Shown: positions 47,936 through 57,422, counted from the stretch's first letter. The stretch is 64,000 bases of DNA from JBDTNL01 sp039933785 (GCA_039933785.1 JBDTNL010000002.1:87754-151753); one strand, 5' to 3'. The notes: a model not told the origin generated them from the letters alone. A program made the numbers and translations.

Positions 47936-50104
47936 TCACCTCCTTGGTTCATGCGGCGTTCCGGCGGCCGACAAGGCCTTGAGCCGTTGGCGAACGGCGA
48001 TCCGCTGGGCCTCGAATTCGGGGTTGGCTGCCACCGAGTCGAGATAGTCCCGATAGCCCTGCGCGGCCCGGTCGCGCTCGCCGAGGAGCTCGAGCGCGAC
48101 CGCGATGTTCAGTTGAATCTCTTGCTTGCCAGGGTCCAAGGCGTGGGCGCGCTCGAGCAGCGCCAGACCTTCCGCCGGCCGCTGTCGCGCGACGTCCAGA
48201 GCACCGAGTCCGTTGAGCGCGTCCGCATAGTCGGGCGCCAGCTCGAGCGCCTTGCCGTAGGCCGCGGCCGCCTCATCGATCCGGCCGCTCGTCCGGAGCG
48301 CGTTTCCGAGGTTGTTGGCGGTGACCGCGTTGCGCGGATCGAGCGCGAGTGCGCGGGTGAAGGCGCCAAGCGCTTCGTCGCCATTGCCGCGCAGGGACTC
48401 GACGATCCCCATGCCGTTCTCGGCCTCGGCGTCGTTGGGGTCGAGGCGAAGGGCCTCGCCCAAAGCCTTTGCTGAATCCTCCGCGCGGCCCCCTTCGCGC
48501 AACGCCGCGCCGAGGTTCGACCAGATGCGGGCGTCGTTCGGAGTGAGCTCCGCGGCGCGTTCGTACGCCGCGATCGCCGACTCCAAGTCCCCCGCGGCGC
48601 GCCAGGCCTGGGCCAGTGCGCCGGCGAAGGCGGGGTTCGAGGGATCCTGCCGGCAGAGCTCTACCAGCACGGGGGCCACGTCCCGAGCTCGCCCGCGAGC
48701 CAGCTCGTCCTCAGCGATCTCGAACCGGCGAAACAGCTGCACCATGTCCTGGGGGCTGCGACTCGCTGCCGTCGACGCATGCGCCGGCGAGCCGCTGGCA
48801 TAGCCCAGGTTCTGCAGTCGGGCGCGGGTCTCGGCGTCGGGTGCGGCGGCTGGCAGATTGGCCACGATCGTCTCCGACTGCTTACGGAGCTGCTCCAGCG
48901 TAGTTTCAAGAGCCGTGGCAGCCCGCGGTTCTTCGGTCATCAAATCGTGCGCTTCCGTGGCATCGCGTACGAGATCGAAGAGCTCCGGGCGTGGTCCCGA
49001 GATCAATTTGCGGTCGCCGCGGCGCAAGGCACGCAACTCACCCCATCCGAAGAGGCGGGGGTATTCGGTCTCGGCGTAGAGATCCGCCGGCGCCGGTTCC
49101 TGCCCGGAGCGCAACGCCGTCGACAGATCGCGGCCATCGCCCGGCAGGGACGGCGCGCTCGCTCCGCTGGGGACTCCCAGGAGGCCGAGCAACGTTGGCG
49201 CGAGATCGGCCGCACCTACCGGCCGTGCAACCTTCGCTCCCGCCGCGAGCACGCCGGGAGCGCGCATCAGCAGCGGCACTCGCAGCGTGGACTCGTAGAG
49301 CAGCAGCCCGTGCCTCGACTCGCCGTGCTCTCCCAACCCTTCGCCGTGGTCGGCGACGACTGCGACCAGCGTGTGGTCAAGAATGCCGGCGATCGAGAGG
49401 CTCTCGAGCAACCTGCCGACCTGCGCATCCACGCCGGCGATCTCTCCGGCGTAAGGGTCGCCGGCATGCCGGCTCTTGAAGGGCTCCGGCGGGGTGTACG
49501 GCGCATGCGCGTCGTAGAGGTGGACCCAGAGGAAGAACGGCGCCTGGCGATCGCGCCGCAGCCAAGCGAGTGCCCGATCGACGACCGCCGGCCCCGGCCG
49601 CTCGGCCTCGAGGGTCGCGTTTCCCGGCCCGCGCGCGATCTCGTCGTCATAGAGCTCGAAGCCCCTCGCCAGACCGAATCGCCGGTCGAGCACGAAGGCG
49701 GCCACGAACGCCGCGGTGTCGTACCCGGCGTCATGGAGTCGCGTGGCCAATGTGGGCAGCTCTGCGGGAAAGGGCTGCCCGCCGTTTTCGTGCACGCCGT
49801 GATGCGCCGGCGAGACTCCCGAGAGCAGAGTCGAGTGGGCGGGCAAGGTCAACGGCGCCGCCGCCGTAACGCTGTCGAAGCGAGTTCCCTCGCGCGCTAG
49901 CCGGTCGAGGTTGGGGGTCTCCGCGGAGGCCGAACCGTAGCAGCCGAGATGGTCGGCGCGCACGGTGTCGAGGGTGATCAAGAGCAGATTCGGTCCGGCC
50001 GCACGGGGAGGACTCGAGCAGCCACACACGACGAAGAGGGCGATACTGATCGCGAGGGATGCGCCGCGCCCCGTCCGATGTTTCTGGTGCTCGAGAGATG
50101 ACAT
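47936..50104 (-). CDS. Sulfatase-superfamily lipoprotein with C-terminal TPR repeats
   Basis: The 722-residue protein begins with a lipoprotein signal (VVCGCSS) and a sulfatase/alkaline-phosphatase fold. It has NLLLITLDTVRADHLG (metal Asp), PLTLPAHSTLLSG at the nucleophile site and ADHGEGLGEHGE. The nucleophile is Thr86 in TLPAH, rather than the Cys or Ser of formylglycine sulfatases, so catalysis may resemble phosphodiesterase or phosphoethanolamine transferase relatives. Residues of about 480-720 are TPR repeats (AIAAYERAAELTPNDARIWSNLGAALREGG and similar). The combination suggests periplasmic or surface substrate handling in a complex. An ATG at 50173 is possible, but 50104 has AAGGG upstream. 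Confidence 0.85.
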   Translation of the reverse strand: MSSLEHQKHRTGRGASLAISIALFVVCGCSSPPRAAGPNLLLITLDTVRADHLGCYGSASAETPNLDRLAREGTRFDSVTAAAPLTLPAHSTLLSGVSPAHHGVHENGGQPFPAELPTLATRLHDAGYDTAAFVAAFVLDRRFGLARGFELYDDEIARGPGNATLEAERPGPAVVDRALAWLRRDRQAPFFLWVHLYDAHAPYTPPEPFKSRHAGDPYAGEIAGVDAQVGRLLESLSIAGILDHTLVAVVADHGEGLGEHGESRHGLLLYESTLRVPLLMRAPGVLAAGAKVARPVGAADLAPTLLGLLGVPSGASAPSLPGDGRDLSTALRSGQEPAPADLYAETEYPRLFGWGELRALRRGDRKLISGPRPELFDLVRDATEAHDLMTEEPRAATALETTLEQLRKQSETIVANLPAAAPDAETRARLQNLGYASGSPAHASTAASRSPQDMVQLFRRFEIAEDELARGRARDVAPVLVELCRQDPSNPAFAGALAQAWRAAGDLESAIAAYERAAELTPNDARIWSNLGAALREGGRAEDSAKALGEALRLDPNDAEAENGMGIVESLRGNGDEALGAFTRALALDPRNAVTANNLGNALRTSGRIDEAAAAYGKALELAPDYADALNGLGALDVARQRPAEGLALLERAHALDPGKQEIQLNIAVALELLGERDRAAQGYRDYLDSVAANPEFEAQRIAVRQRLKALSAAGTPHEPRR

Positions 50105-50298
50105 GCGCGCGCCCTTGACAGGAGCAGGGGCCGTGCCAGCGATCCAAACTCCTAGAGAGTGCAAAACATTCATTGTTCATCATGGTTTACATGGCTCGCG
50201 TGGGACCTCGGTTAACCTTGATTCAAACCTGTGGATGGACAATCCATGAGGCCGGAGTGCCCTGTCGCGGGCTTCGGGCTGCATATACTCCGCCGGTC

Positions 50299-51807
50299 AT
50301 GGAAATCGGATCGTCGTCGCTGTCGCTCGAGGAGTTGGCGCAGGTCGTCGGAGGCAGCGGCGAGTGCGTCTTCGGCGATGAATCTCGCCGCCGAGTCGAG
50401 GCGGCGCGGCAGGTGATCGCCCAGGTCGAGGCTGGACAGGTCGCGGTCTACGGCATTAATACGGGCTTCGGTGACCTCGCCAGTGTCCACATCCCAGGCG
50501 ACAAGCTGGAGTTGCTCCAGGAACGATTGATCCTCTCGCATGCGGCGGGCGTCGGAGAGCCGCTACCCGATGCCGCCGTTCGCGCGATGCTCCTGCTGCG
50601 CGCTCATACTCTGGCGCGCGGACACTCGGGCGTGCGGATCGAAGTGGTGGAGCTCCTGCTCGCTTTGTTGAAGCACGACGTGCTGCCGGTGGTGCCGTGC
50701 CGGGGCTCGGTTGGCGCCAGCGGGGATCTCGCTCCGCTCGCGCATCTGGCGCTGCCGTTGATCGGCCGCGGCCGGGTGCGTCTCGCCGGCCGCGAAGTCG
50801 GAGCCGCGGAAGGGCTTCACCATGCCGGCCTCGCGCCCGTGCGCTTGCGCGCCAAGGAAGGTCTGGCGTTGATCAATGGCACGCAGGCGATGACCGCGCT
50901 CCTGGCGCTCGCGGCGCTCGACGCGCGCCGCCTGGTGCGCGCCGCCGACCTGATCGGCGCCCTGTCGACGGAGGCGCTGCGCGGCACCGACACCGCGTTC
51001 GATGCCCGCATCCACGCGCTCCGTCCGCACGCCGGGCAGGGGCGGAGCGCGGCGAATTTGTGGCGCCTGCTGCAGGATTCGAGGATCCGGGAATCGCATC
51101 GCCTCGGCGACGTCCGGGTGCAGGATCCCTACAGCGTGCGCTGCATGCCGCAGGTGCACGGCGCGGTGCGCGACGTGCTCGCGGACGTCGAGCGCAAGGT
51201 GGAGATCGAAATCAACTCGGTCACCGACAACCCGTTGGTGTTCCCCGAGACCGGCGAGGTGCTCTCGGGTGGAAACTTCCACGGCGAGCCGATGGCGATC
51301 GCGGCGGACTGCCTGGCGATCGCGGTCTCCGAGCTTGGCGCGATCAGCGAGCGGCGGATCGAGAAGCTCACCAACACCGCATTCTCCGGCCTGCCGCCGT
51401 TCCTGGTGCGCGACGCCGGTCTGAACTCGGGGTTCATGATCGCGCAGGTGACCGCGGCAGCCTTGGCGAGCGAGAACAAGACGTTGTGCCATCCCGCGAG
51501 CGTCGACTCGATCCCGACCTCGGCCGACAAGGAGGATCACGTCTCCATGGGGATGGGCGCGGCCCTGAAGCTCGGCGCCGTGGTGCGCAACGTGCGGACG
51601 ATTCTCGGGATCGAGTTGGTCGCTGCGGCGCAGGGCATCGACTTGCTCCGTCCGTTGTCTTCGAGCGCGGCTCTAGAAAGCGTGCACGCCGCGGTGCGGA
51701 GCGGGGTCGCCCGGTGGGACGAGGATCGTGAGATGGCGCCGGACTTGGCGTGGGCCGAGGGGTTTCTCGCCGGCCCCATCGACCCTCACCTCCGCGGCCT
51801 CGACTAG
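50299..51807 (+). CDS. hutH: Histidine ammonia-lyase
   Basis: The 502-residue protein contains GSVGASGDLAPLAHLALPLIGRG with the Ala-Ser-Gly triad (140-142) that cyclises into the MIO electrophile. The YGINTGFGDLASV block and the NSVTDNPLVF and EINSVTDN regions are also present. It converts L-histidine to urocanate. The family also includes tyrosine and phenylalanine ammonia-lyases, but the HutH-like sequence supports histidine. No other hut genes are nearby. ATG 50299 is chosen because the conserved start region begins there. It ends adjacent to the convergent matrixin gene. Confidence 0.92.
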   Translation: MEIGSSSLSLEELAQVVGGSGECVFGDESRRRVEAARQVIAQVEAGQVAVYGINTGFGDLASVHIPGDKLELLQERLILSHAAGVGEPLPDAAVRAMLLLRAHTLARGHSGVRIEVVELLLALLKHDVLPVVPCRGSVGASGDLAPLAHLALPLIGRGRVRLAGREVGAAEGLHHAGLAPVRLRAKEGLALINGTQAMTALLALAALDARRLVRAADLIGALSTEALRGTDTAFDARIHALRPHAGQGRSAANLWRLLQDSRIRESHRLGDVRVQDPYSVRCMPQVHGAVRDVLADVERKVEIEINSVTDNPLVFPETGEVLSGGNFHGEPMAIAADCLAIAVSELGAISERRIEKLTNTAFSGLPPFLVRDAGLNSGFMIAQVTAAALASENKTLCHPASVDSIPTSADKEDHVSMGMGAALKLGAVVRNVRTILGIELVAAAQGIDLLRPLSSSAALESVHAAVRSGVARWDEDREMAPDLAWAEGFLAGPIDPHLRGLD

Positions 51808-54393
51808 CTAGGGAGTGAACGCTCCGACATCCTGCTTCCCGCAGAGATTGCCATGCGCGTTGTGGTACAGCCTCTGCGCCTGGGTCACGGTGTCGGTCAC
51901 CGTGAGGTCGTACTCGACGTCCGAGAGCGCGCCGTAGAACAGCCAGAACTTCCCGTTGAGTGCCGTCGCATCGAGCGTCTTGACCACGAGCTCGATGTTC
52001 TGCGCGTCGAAGAACCAGAACATGCCGCTGGTGCCGCCGGTAAGGGGTACCGCTTGCCCGTGTCCGTTGGAAATCGCGGCGGTTTTGAAGGTGACCTCGG
52101 CGCTGAACCGGCCGCCGAGCAAGCAGAGAGTCGTCGGGCCGGGAACGCAGGGCGGCGCCGCCGTCAAATGAGTGTCAGCGATCCAGTCGCCCGCGGCGTC
52201 CATCGGCAACTCGACTACGCGTCCCGTGCCGGTGCTCTGCGGCAGCGAGTTGGTGTCGCCGATTCCGCACACGCCGCCTGAAGGGTTGTGGTACGTCACC
52301 GAGTTCCCGAGCTGGGTGTCCTCGACCGTGATCCAGTACTCGACGTTGGAGAGCGCGCCGTAGAAAGTCCAGAAGTGGCTATTCACCGGGCGGCCGTCGA
52401 GCAACTTCACGATCAGCTCGATGGTGCTGGAATCGAAGAACCAGAACAGCCCGGTTTGATCGCTGTTCGGTACGGCGGTCGCCGCTCCGTGCTGCGAATC
52501 GGGGGTCCGCCACTGCGAGCGCACTCGGAACCGGCCGCCCGACAGGCAGAGCGTGTCGGCCCCCGCGGTGCAGGAGCTCGTGCCGGTCACCGTCGTTGCG
52601 TTGGCCTCCTTGGCGAACGCAGAGTTGCCTGAGCTGCCGTTGGCGCGAATGCGGAATGTGTAGGGCGTCGCCGGAGTGAGGTTGTTGATGACGAACGTGG
52701 TGATGTCGGCGGGCGCCACCGAGCCGATGAAGGTGAACGGCTGCGTCGGTGAGCTCATCTCGATGCGGAAGCCGGTCTCGTTGCTCGACTTGTCGAGCCA
52801 GGTGAGCTGGATCTGGGTGCCCGAGAGCGGCACAGCAGTCAGCCCGTCGGGCGCGGCCGGCAAGGCGGCGGGTGTCGTGACCGTCACGACGTTGGAGTAG
52901 TTCGAAGGCCCGGCGTTGTTGCGCGCCCTGACCCGGAAAGAGTACGCCGTCGCCGGTGACAAACCGGCGATGAGGCGCGAGGTGGTGTTGGCGTCGAATT
53001 GCCCGGTTTCGACGAAGCTGCCGGCGCCGACCTTGCTCTCCAGTCGATAGCTGGTTTCGTTATTGGCGTTGTCGATCCAGCTGAGCATCACCTGCATCGA
53101 GGTCAACGCGCTCGGCGCGAGGCCGGTCGGCGCCGCCGGCTTGCCGCCGCCACCACCACCACCACCACCGGTGCCGTACAGGGTCGCGATTCCGGCCTTG
53201 TCGTCCGTTCCCAGGCGCGCGCCGCGGCCGTCGTTGTGGACGTTGGCCCGCATCAGGGCGTCGTTCTTCGCGGCGTCCGCGTGGCAGGCGGCGGTGCCGC
53301 CGCTCTTGGCGTCGCCGCATGAATGACCGAGCCCGAGCGTGTGGCCGAGCTCGTGACCCAGCACCTCCTCGAGCGAGCGGCTGTTGGAGAAGAAGCAGCC
53401 AGTACCGTCCTGGGTGACGATGTCGGCGCCCCGGATGGGGATCGGCCCGTGGCTGCTGTCTTGGAACCAGGGGCCGCCCACAGCGAGGACACCGCCGGCG
53501 CCGCAGTCGAACGTCCCGTCGACCTCGCCGTTCGGGTCTTCGAACACCACCTCGTTGAGGCCATCGAAGTCGCCGTCCTCGAGGCCGCCGTGTGCCGTCG
53601 TGGTGCCGTCGTAGACGTACTTGATGTTCGTGCCGGGGTTATTGTTCCAGGCATTCAGCGCGGTCACGAACTCGCCGAAGCCGCCTCCCGGAACCGAGGG
53701 CTCGCCGTTCACGTGCGCGCGCCAGTGGACGCTCTGGCCGGTGTCGAACTCGAACCAACGCACGATCGGATCGGTGATGTAGGTGAACTGTGGATCGACC
53801 AGCCCACGACTCTCGGAGGACTTGGGGACGACGTACGTCGAGGCGGCTTGGTGGCCAGCCGCGCGGTCGACGATCCAGCGCGAGAATCCCTCCAGGTCGC
53901 GAGCGGGATCGGCCGCGAGATTCTTGCCGGTGACGTCCGACATCTCCGAAAGATTGCGCAAAGCTAGTTGTCGACCCTGCATCGTGACCACATGGAAGGC
54001 GCCCATGGCCAGGTTGTTCGTTCCCCAGGTGCCATCGGGATGCCGCACGAGGAAAAGCAATGCGTGCGAGCCGTCGACGAAGGTGGGCGAGCCCCAGATT
54101 CTCCAGGCCATGCCGCTGGGAGAGGTGCCGCCGAGGATGCGCAGGGTGATTTGCTTCGCTTCGATGGCGCCCTTGAGCACTTGCTCGACCCGCGCCCGGT
54201 AGGAAGTCGACGGGAGGCCAGACGGGGAGACCGCCTCCGCGTGGCTGAGGATCTCGACGCGAGCCACGACCACTGAGCTACGCAGCAGATTCTCGTCGCT
54301 GGAGAGCACCACTGTGGCGGCGTTAGCGGCGACCGCGAGAGCGAAGAATGCACCGGCGGCGCTCGCGATTCGGAATCGGATCGAGTGGCTCAA
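51808..54393 (-). CDS. Secreted matrixin-like metalloprotease with fibronectin III and duplicated C-terminal domains
   Basis: The protein of about 861 residues starts best at TTG 54393 (AAGGAG eight bases upstream; the next in-frame ATG at 54444 has no such site). It has a signal peptide ending at ANAA. A beta-rich N-domain follows, then a zinc metalloprotease with HELGHTLGLGH (347-357), a Met-turn region (ALMRANVH) and a polyglycine run. Two fibronectin III-like domains (about 418-510 and 512-605) come next. Two copies of a domain starting TLCLxGGRF (about 610-720 and 755-861) follow, with FWFFD, WxFYGALS-VEY and TDT motifs. It is likely exported and degrades extracellular protein. The tail domain may attach to surfaces; that is inference. 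Confidence 0.88.
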   Translation of the reverse strand: MSHSIRFRIASAAGAFFALAVAANAATVVLSSDENLLRSSVVVARVEILSHAEAVSPSGLPSTSYRARVEQVLKGAIEAKQITLRILGGTSPSGMAWRIWGSPTFVDGSHALLFLVRHPDGTWGTNNLAMGAFHVVTMQGRQLALRNLSEMSDVTGKNLAADPARDLEGFSRWIVDRAAGHQAASTYVVPKSSESRGLVDPQFTYITDPIVRWFEFDTGQSVHWRAHVNGEPSVPGGGFGEFVTALNAWNNNPGTNIKYVYDGTTTAHGGLEDGDFDGLNEVVFEDPNGEVDGTFDCGAGGVLAVGGPWFQDSSHGPIPIRGADIVTQDGTGCFFSNSRSLEEVLGHELGHTLGLGHSCGDAKSGGTAACHADAAKNDALMRANVHNDGRGARLGTDDKAGIATLYGTGGGGGGGGGKPAAPTGLAPSALTSMQVMLSWIDNANNETSYRLESKVGAGSFVETGQFDANTTSRLIAGLSPATAYSFRVRARNNAGPSNYSNVVTVTTPAALPAAPDGLTAVPLSGTQIQLTWLDKSSNETGFRIEMSSPTQPFTFIGSVAPADITTFVINNLTPATPYTFRIRANGSSGNSAFAKEANATTVTGTSSCTAGADTLCLSGGRFRVRSQWRTPDSQHGAATAVPNSDQTGLFWFFDSSTIELIVKLLDGRPVNSHFWTFYGALSNVEYWITVEDTQLGNSVTYHNPSGGVCGIGDTNSLPQSTGTGRVVELPMDAAGDWIADTHLTAAPPCVPGPTTLCLLGGRFSAEVTFKTAAISNGHGQAVPLTGGTSGMFWFFDAQNIELVVKTLDATALNGKFWLFYGALSDVEYDLTVTDTVTQAQRLYHNAHGNLCGKQDVGAFTP

Positions 54394-54451
54394 GAGCGGT
54401 CTCCTTGCTGCGAATCGATATGGACGCTTATGCCAATGCGTCATACTCAGT

Positions 54452-55642
54452 CTACTCCGATTCACCGCCGATGAGCGAGGCACGCAGGGCCCTCCACGCC
54501 CGCCCGCGGTGACCGATCTCGTCCTTGCGCGAAGGCGGCAGCTCACCGTAAGTAAAGCCCTCCTCCTCGGGCTGGAACACGGGATCCCAGCCGAAGCCTT
54601 CGCCGCCTCGCCCGGGAAGGACCATCTGGCCGCGCGTGCTGCCCTCGGCGAACGTCCTCCGCGTGCCGTCGGTGTGGAGCAGCATGCATCGCGCCGTCGC
54701 GTGCGGGTCGCCGAGTGCAATCGCGGTGCGCGCGATTCCCGCGGGACCGATCGCCTCGAGCATCCACTTCACCAGCGGCCCCGGGAAGCCGCCCAACGCG
54801 TCGAGCTCGAGCCCCGTTTCTTCGACGACCAGAGGGCGCTGGGTACGCCGCCAAGCTTCGTCAGCTTTTGCTTCCAGGACGGCGCGCATGTCGAGCGACT
54901 GGACTTCCGGAAGGTCGAGGTCGATCGCCGCGAGGTCGCTCCCGAGGAGCCGACGTGCCTCGGCGAGCTTGCCCGGATTGGCGGTCACCAACACGAACGC
55001 GGCGAGGTCGGTCATTGATCTATGAAGTTGGCGCCCGCGGAGATCCTCAGCCAACGAGGTGACCGCGACGCGTAGCTCGTCAGGTGTTCCGTCGTTGCGG
55101 AGCTCTAGTCCCGCCGCCGCACGCCTCACCTCGCCGTTGCCCTGAGCGGTCAGCCTCGCCTCGGCCTCTGCGGCGCCCATGCCGCGGGCCATCGCGCGTT
55201 GGCGCCGCGTCTCGCGATCCGCTTCCACAGTGATCACGAGATCGAAGTCCGGGGCATAGCCGGCCTCGACAAGCAACGTGGCTTCTAACACGACAACCGG
55301 GGTCTCGGCGGGGAGCGCCGCAGCGAGCTCGGCGAATCGACGGCGGACCAGGGGATGGATTTCGGCTTCGAGCCGGTGTCGTGCTTCGTCGTTCGAAAAG
55401 ACGCGCGCCGCGAGCTTGGAGTGGTTCACTCGGCCGTCAGGATCGAGAACATCGTCGCCGAAAAACCGGCCGACGGCCTGCGCTCCTGGTTGCCGCGGGG
55501 CGTAGAGCTCGGCGACGAGACGATCCGCGTCGAAGACCGCGAAGCCATTCTCGGCGAGCAGTCGGGCGACGGTCGATTTTCCACTTCCGAGCCCGCCGGT
55601 GAGGCCGACTCGATAGGGGCGGTGGGCCGCCGTGCCCGGCAC
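54452..55642 (-). CDS. CoaE-RdgB fusion: dephospho-CoA kinase joined to an XTP/dITP pyrophosphatase
   Basis: One uninterrupted 396-residue frame. Residues 1-205 are dephospho-CoA kinase, with P-loop TGGLGSGKST (15-24), FDADRLVAELY and EATLLVEAGY; this phosphorylates dephospho-CoA in the last CoA step. From Met210 onward is a HAM1/RdgB-like domain: VLVTANPGKLAEARRLLG, VVEETGLELDALGGFPGPLVKWML and WDPVFQPEE, which hydrolyses non-canonical purine NTPs. The second domain could also be translated alone from the internal ATG. The start is GTG 55642, sharing one base with the folD stop. Operon: ubiE-folD-coaE::rdgB. Confidence 0.88.
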   Translation of the reverse strand: MPGTAAHRPYRVGLTGGLGSGKSTVARLLAENGFAVFDADRLVAELYAPRQPGAQAVGRFFGDDVLDPDGRVNHSKLAARVFSNDEARHRLEAEIHPLVRRRFAELAAALPAETPVVVLEATLLVEAGYAPDFDLVITVEADRETRRQRAMARGMGAAEAEARLTAQGNGEVRRAAAGLELRNDGTPDELRVAVTSLAEDLRGRQLHRSMTDLAAFVLVTANPGKLAEARRLLGSDLAAIDLDLPEVQSLDMRAVLEAKADEAWRRTQRPLVVEETGLELDALGGFPGPLVKWMLEAIGPAGIARTAIALGDPHATARCMLLHTDGTRRTFAEGSTRGQMVLPGRGGEGFGWDPVFQPEEEGFTYGELPPSRKDEIGHRGRAWRALRASLIGGESE

Positions 55643-56562
55643 TAAAGGCCTTGCCGGCGGCGAGCGGCCTGCAAGGTGTTCGCGAGGACCATCGCGACCG
55701 TCAATAGGCCGACGCCACCCGGGACCGGGGTGATGGCGCTCGCGATCGGCGAGACCCGTTCGTAGTCGACGTCGCCGGTGAGGACCGAGCCTCGGGTCTC
55801 GAAAGTCTTTCGCTTGCTCGATGACTCACCGAAGAGGCGGTGAGCGATCTCGCGATCGGCGACGCGATTCATGCCGACGTCAATGACCACCGCGCCTTCT
55901 TTGACGTGCTGCGGTCCGACGAAGCCGGGGCGACCGATGGCGGCGATGAGGATGTCGGCTTGACGTGTAATCGCCGCCAAGTCGCGCGTCCGCGAGTGGC
56001 AGAGGGTCACCGTGCAGTGCTCGCGAAGCAGGAGGCCTGCCATGGGCTTGCCGACAATGTTGCTGCGACCGATGACTACCGCGTGCTGTCCGACCATAGG
56101 AACGTCGTTGCGGCGGAGGAGCTCGATCACGCCCGCGGGCGTTGCCGACACGAAGCCGGGTTGATCGAGCCATAGACGACCGACGTTCTCCGGATGAAAT
56201 CCGTCGACGTCCTTGCGTGGATCGACGAGATCGAGGAGCTCGCGTTCCGGCAGGCCCTTCGGAAGCGGTAGCTGGATGAGGATGCCGTCGACCGTGTCGT
56301 CGGCGTTGAGATCGTTCACAGTGTGCCGCATGGCATCGGCGGTGATCGTCGCGGGAAGGCGCAGGGTGCGGCCGATCATGCCGACTTCTTCGCAGCCTCG
56401 GGTCTTGCTGGCGACGTATACCTCGGACGCCGAATCCTCGCCGACGAAGACGGCGGTGAGACCCGGAACCCGCCCGCCACGGCCGCGCAGCTCGGCTACG
56501 CCGGCCGCGAGCTCGGCTCGAATCTGCTCCGCGATTTCCTTGCCGCCGAGGATCTTGGTCAC
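55642..56562 (-). CDS. folD: Methylenetetrahydrofolate dehydrogenase/cyclohydrolase
   Basis: The 306-residue protein has the FolD landmarks: YVASKTRGCEEVGM (catalytic Lys), ILIQLPLPKGLP, DPRKDVDGFHPENVG, GRSNIVGKPMAGLLL and GGVGLLTVAMVLANT. It interconverts methylene- and formyl-tetrahydrofolate. The start is GTG 56562, overlapping the ubiE stop (GTGA). An additional insertion (SSSKRKTFETRGSVLTGDVDYERV) is usual in this family. Folate products feed ThyX and purine synthesis. Confidence 0.97.
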   Translation of the reverse strand: MTKILGGKEIAEQIRAELAAGVAELRGRGGRVPGLTAVFVGEDSASEVYVASKTRGCEEVGMIGRTLRLPATITADAMRHTVNDLNADDTVDGILIQLPLPKGLPERELLDLVDPRKDVDGFHPENVGRLWLDQPGFVSATPAGVIELLRRNDVPMVGQHAVVIGRSNIVGKPMAGLLLREHCTVTLCHSRTRDLAAITRQADILIAAIGRPGFVGPQHVKEGAVVIDVGMNRVADREIAHRLFGESSSKRKTFETRGSVLTGDVDYERVSPIASAITPVPGGVGLLTVAMVLANTLQAARRRQGL

Positions 56563-57275
56563 ACCGGCCTCCGGCCCGAGTACAGGCAGACGGTGCCGAA
56601 GGTGAGGTCCTGCCAGGCGGCGTCCTCGAGGCCCGCAGCGCGCATCTTGTCGACGAATCCATGGCGCTGCGGGAATTCGACCACCGAGTTCGGGAGGTAG
56701 CTGTACGCCGAGCCACGGGGAGAGAGCAGACGACCGATCTTGGGCAGGATGCGCTGAAAATACAACGAGTACAGAGGACCGATCAGCTTGCCTTCGGGGA
56801 GCGCGAACTCGAGCACGACGAGGCGGCCACCGGGGCGCAGGACTCGACAAAGCTCGCTCAATCCCTGGCCCAAGTCAGCCACGTTGCGCAGGCCGAAGGA
56901 CACCGAAGCACCGGCGAAACGCCCGCTCGGGAAGGGCAGCGCGAGTGCATCCGCCGCCAGGCCGGCGGGCATTATCCCCTTCAACCGGTGGTACTTGCGT
57001 CGCGCGAGTGCCAGCATCGGCAGGCAAAAATCAGCTGCCATGACCCTCGCCCCCCGGCGCTGCAGGGCGATCGCCTGGTCCCCAGTGCCGCAGCAGAGAT
57101 CGAGCACCTCCTCGCCATGCTCGAGGGCCAAGGCTCGGGTCGCCCGGCGCCGCCAGACCGTGTCGAGCCGGCCCGAGAGCACCCGGTTGAGCAGGTCGTA
57201 CCGCGGGGCGACGCCAGCGAACATGTCGCGGATCGTGGTGGCGGACTTGTCGAGGCTGGAGATCGCTTCGGCCAT
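56559..57275 (-). CDS. ubiE: Demethylmenaquinone/ubiquinone methyltransferase UbiE/MenG
   Basis: The 238-residue protein shows APRYDLLNRVLSGRLDTVWRR, the SAM motif VLDLCCGTGD, and the family pattern FGLRNVADLGQGLSELCRVLRPGGRLVVLEF. It transfers the C-methyl group in quinone synthesis. Whether the quinone is menaquinone or ubiquinone cannot be told; Acidobacteriota use menaquinone. It is the first gene of the minus-strand operon and divergent from rplM. Confidence 0.95.
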   Translation of the reverse strand: MAEAISSLDKSATTIRDMFAGVAPRYDLLNRVLSGRLDTVWRRRATRALALEHGEEVLDLCCGTGDQAIALQRRGARVMAADFCLPMLALARRKYHRLKGIMPAGLAADALALPFPSGRFAGASVSFGLRNVADLGQGLSELCRVLRPGGRLVVLEFALPEGKLIGPLYSLYFQRILPKIGRLLSPRGSAYSYLPNSVVEFPQRHGFVDKMRAAGLEDAAWQDLTFGTVCLYSGRRPV

Positions 57276-57393
57276 TCCGACGCGATTCTAGTACGCGCGA
57301 GGCTGGTGATCGGACAACACCTTCGCTTACCGGGCTTGTCCCGGTGGGTCTCGGTGACGTAAGCTGCGGCTCCGCTCGTTGGGTCGGCAGGGG

Positions 57394-57422
57394 TTGACAC
57401 CCCACGGTCCGTGCCATACGAT
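57394..57422 (+). promoter_or_regulatory. Sigma-70-type promoter of rplM-rpsI
   Basis: TTGACA (57394-57399) and TACGAT (57417-57422) are 17 bp apart, upstream of rplM with no other gene in between. A perfect -35 and a good -10 give high likelihood. Confidence 0.8.
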
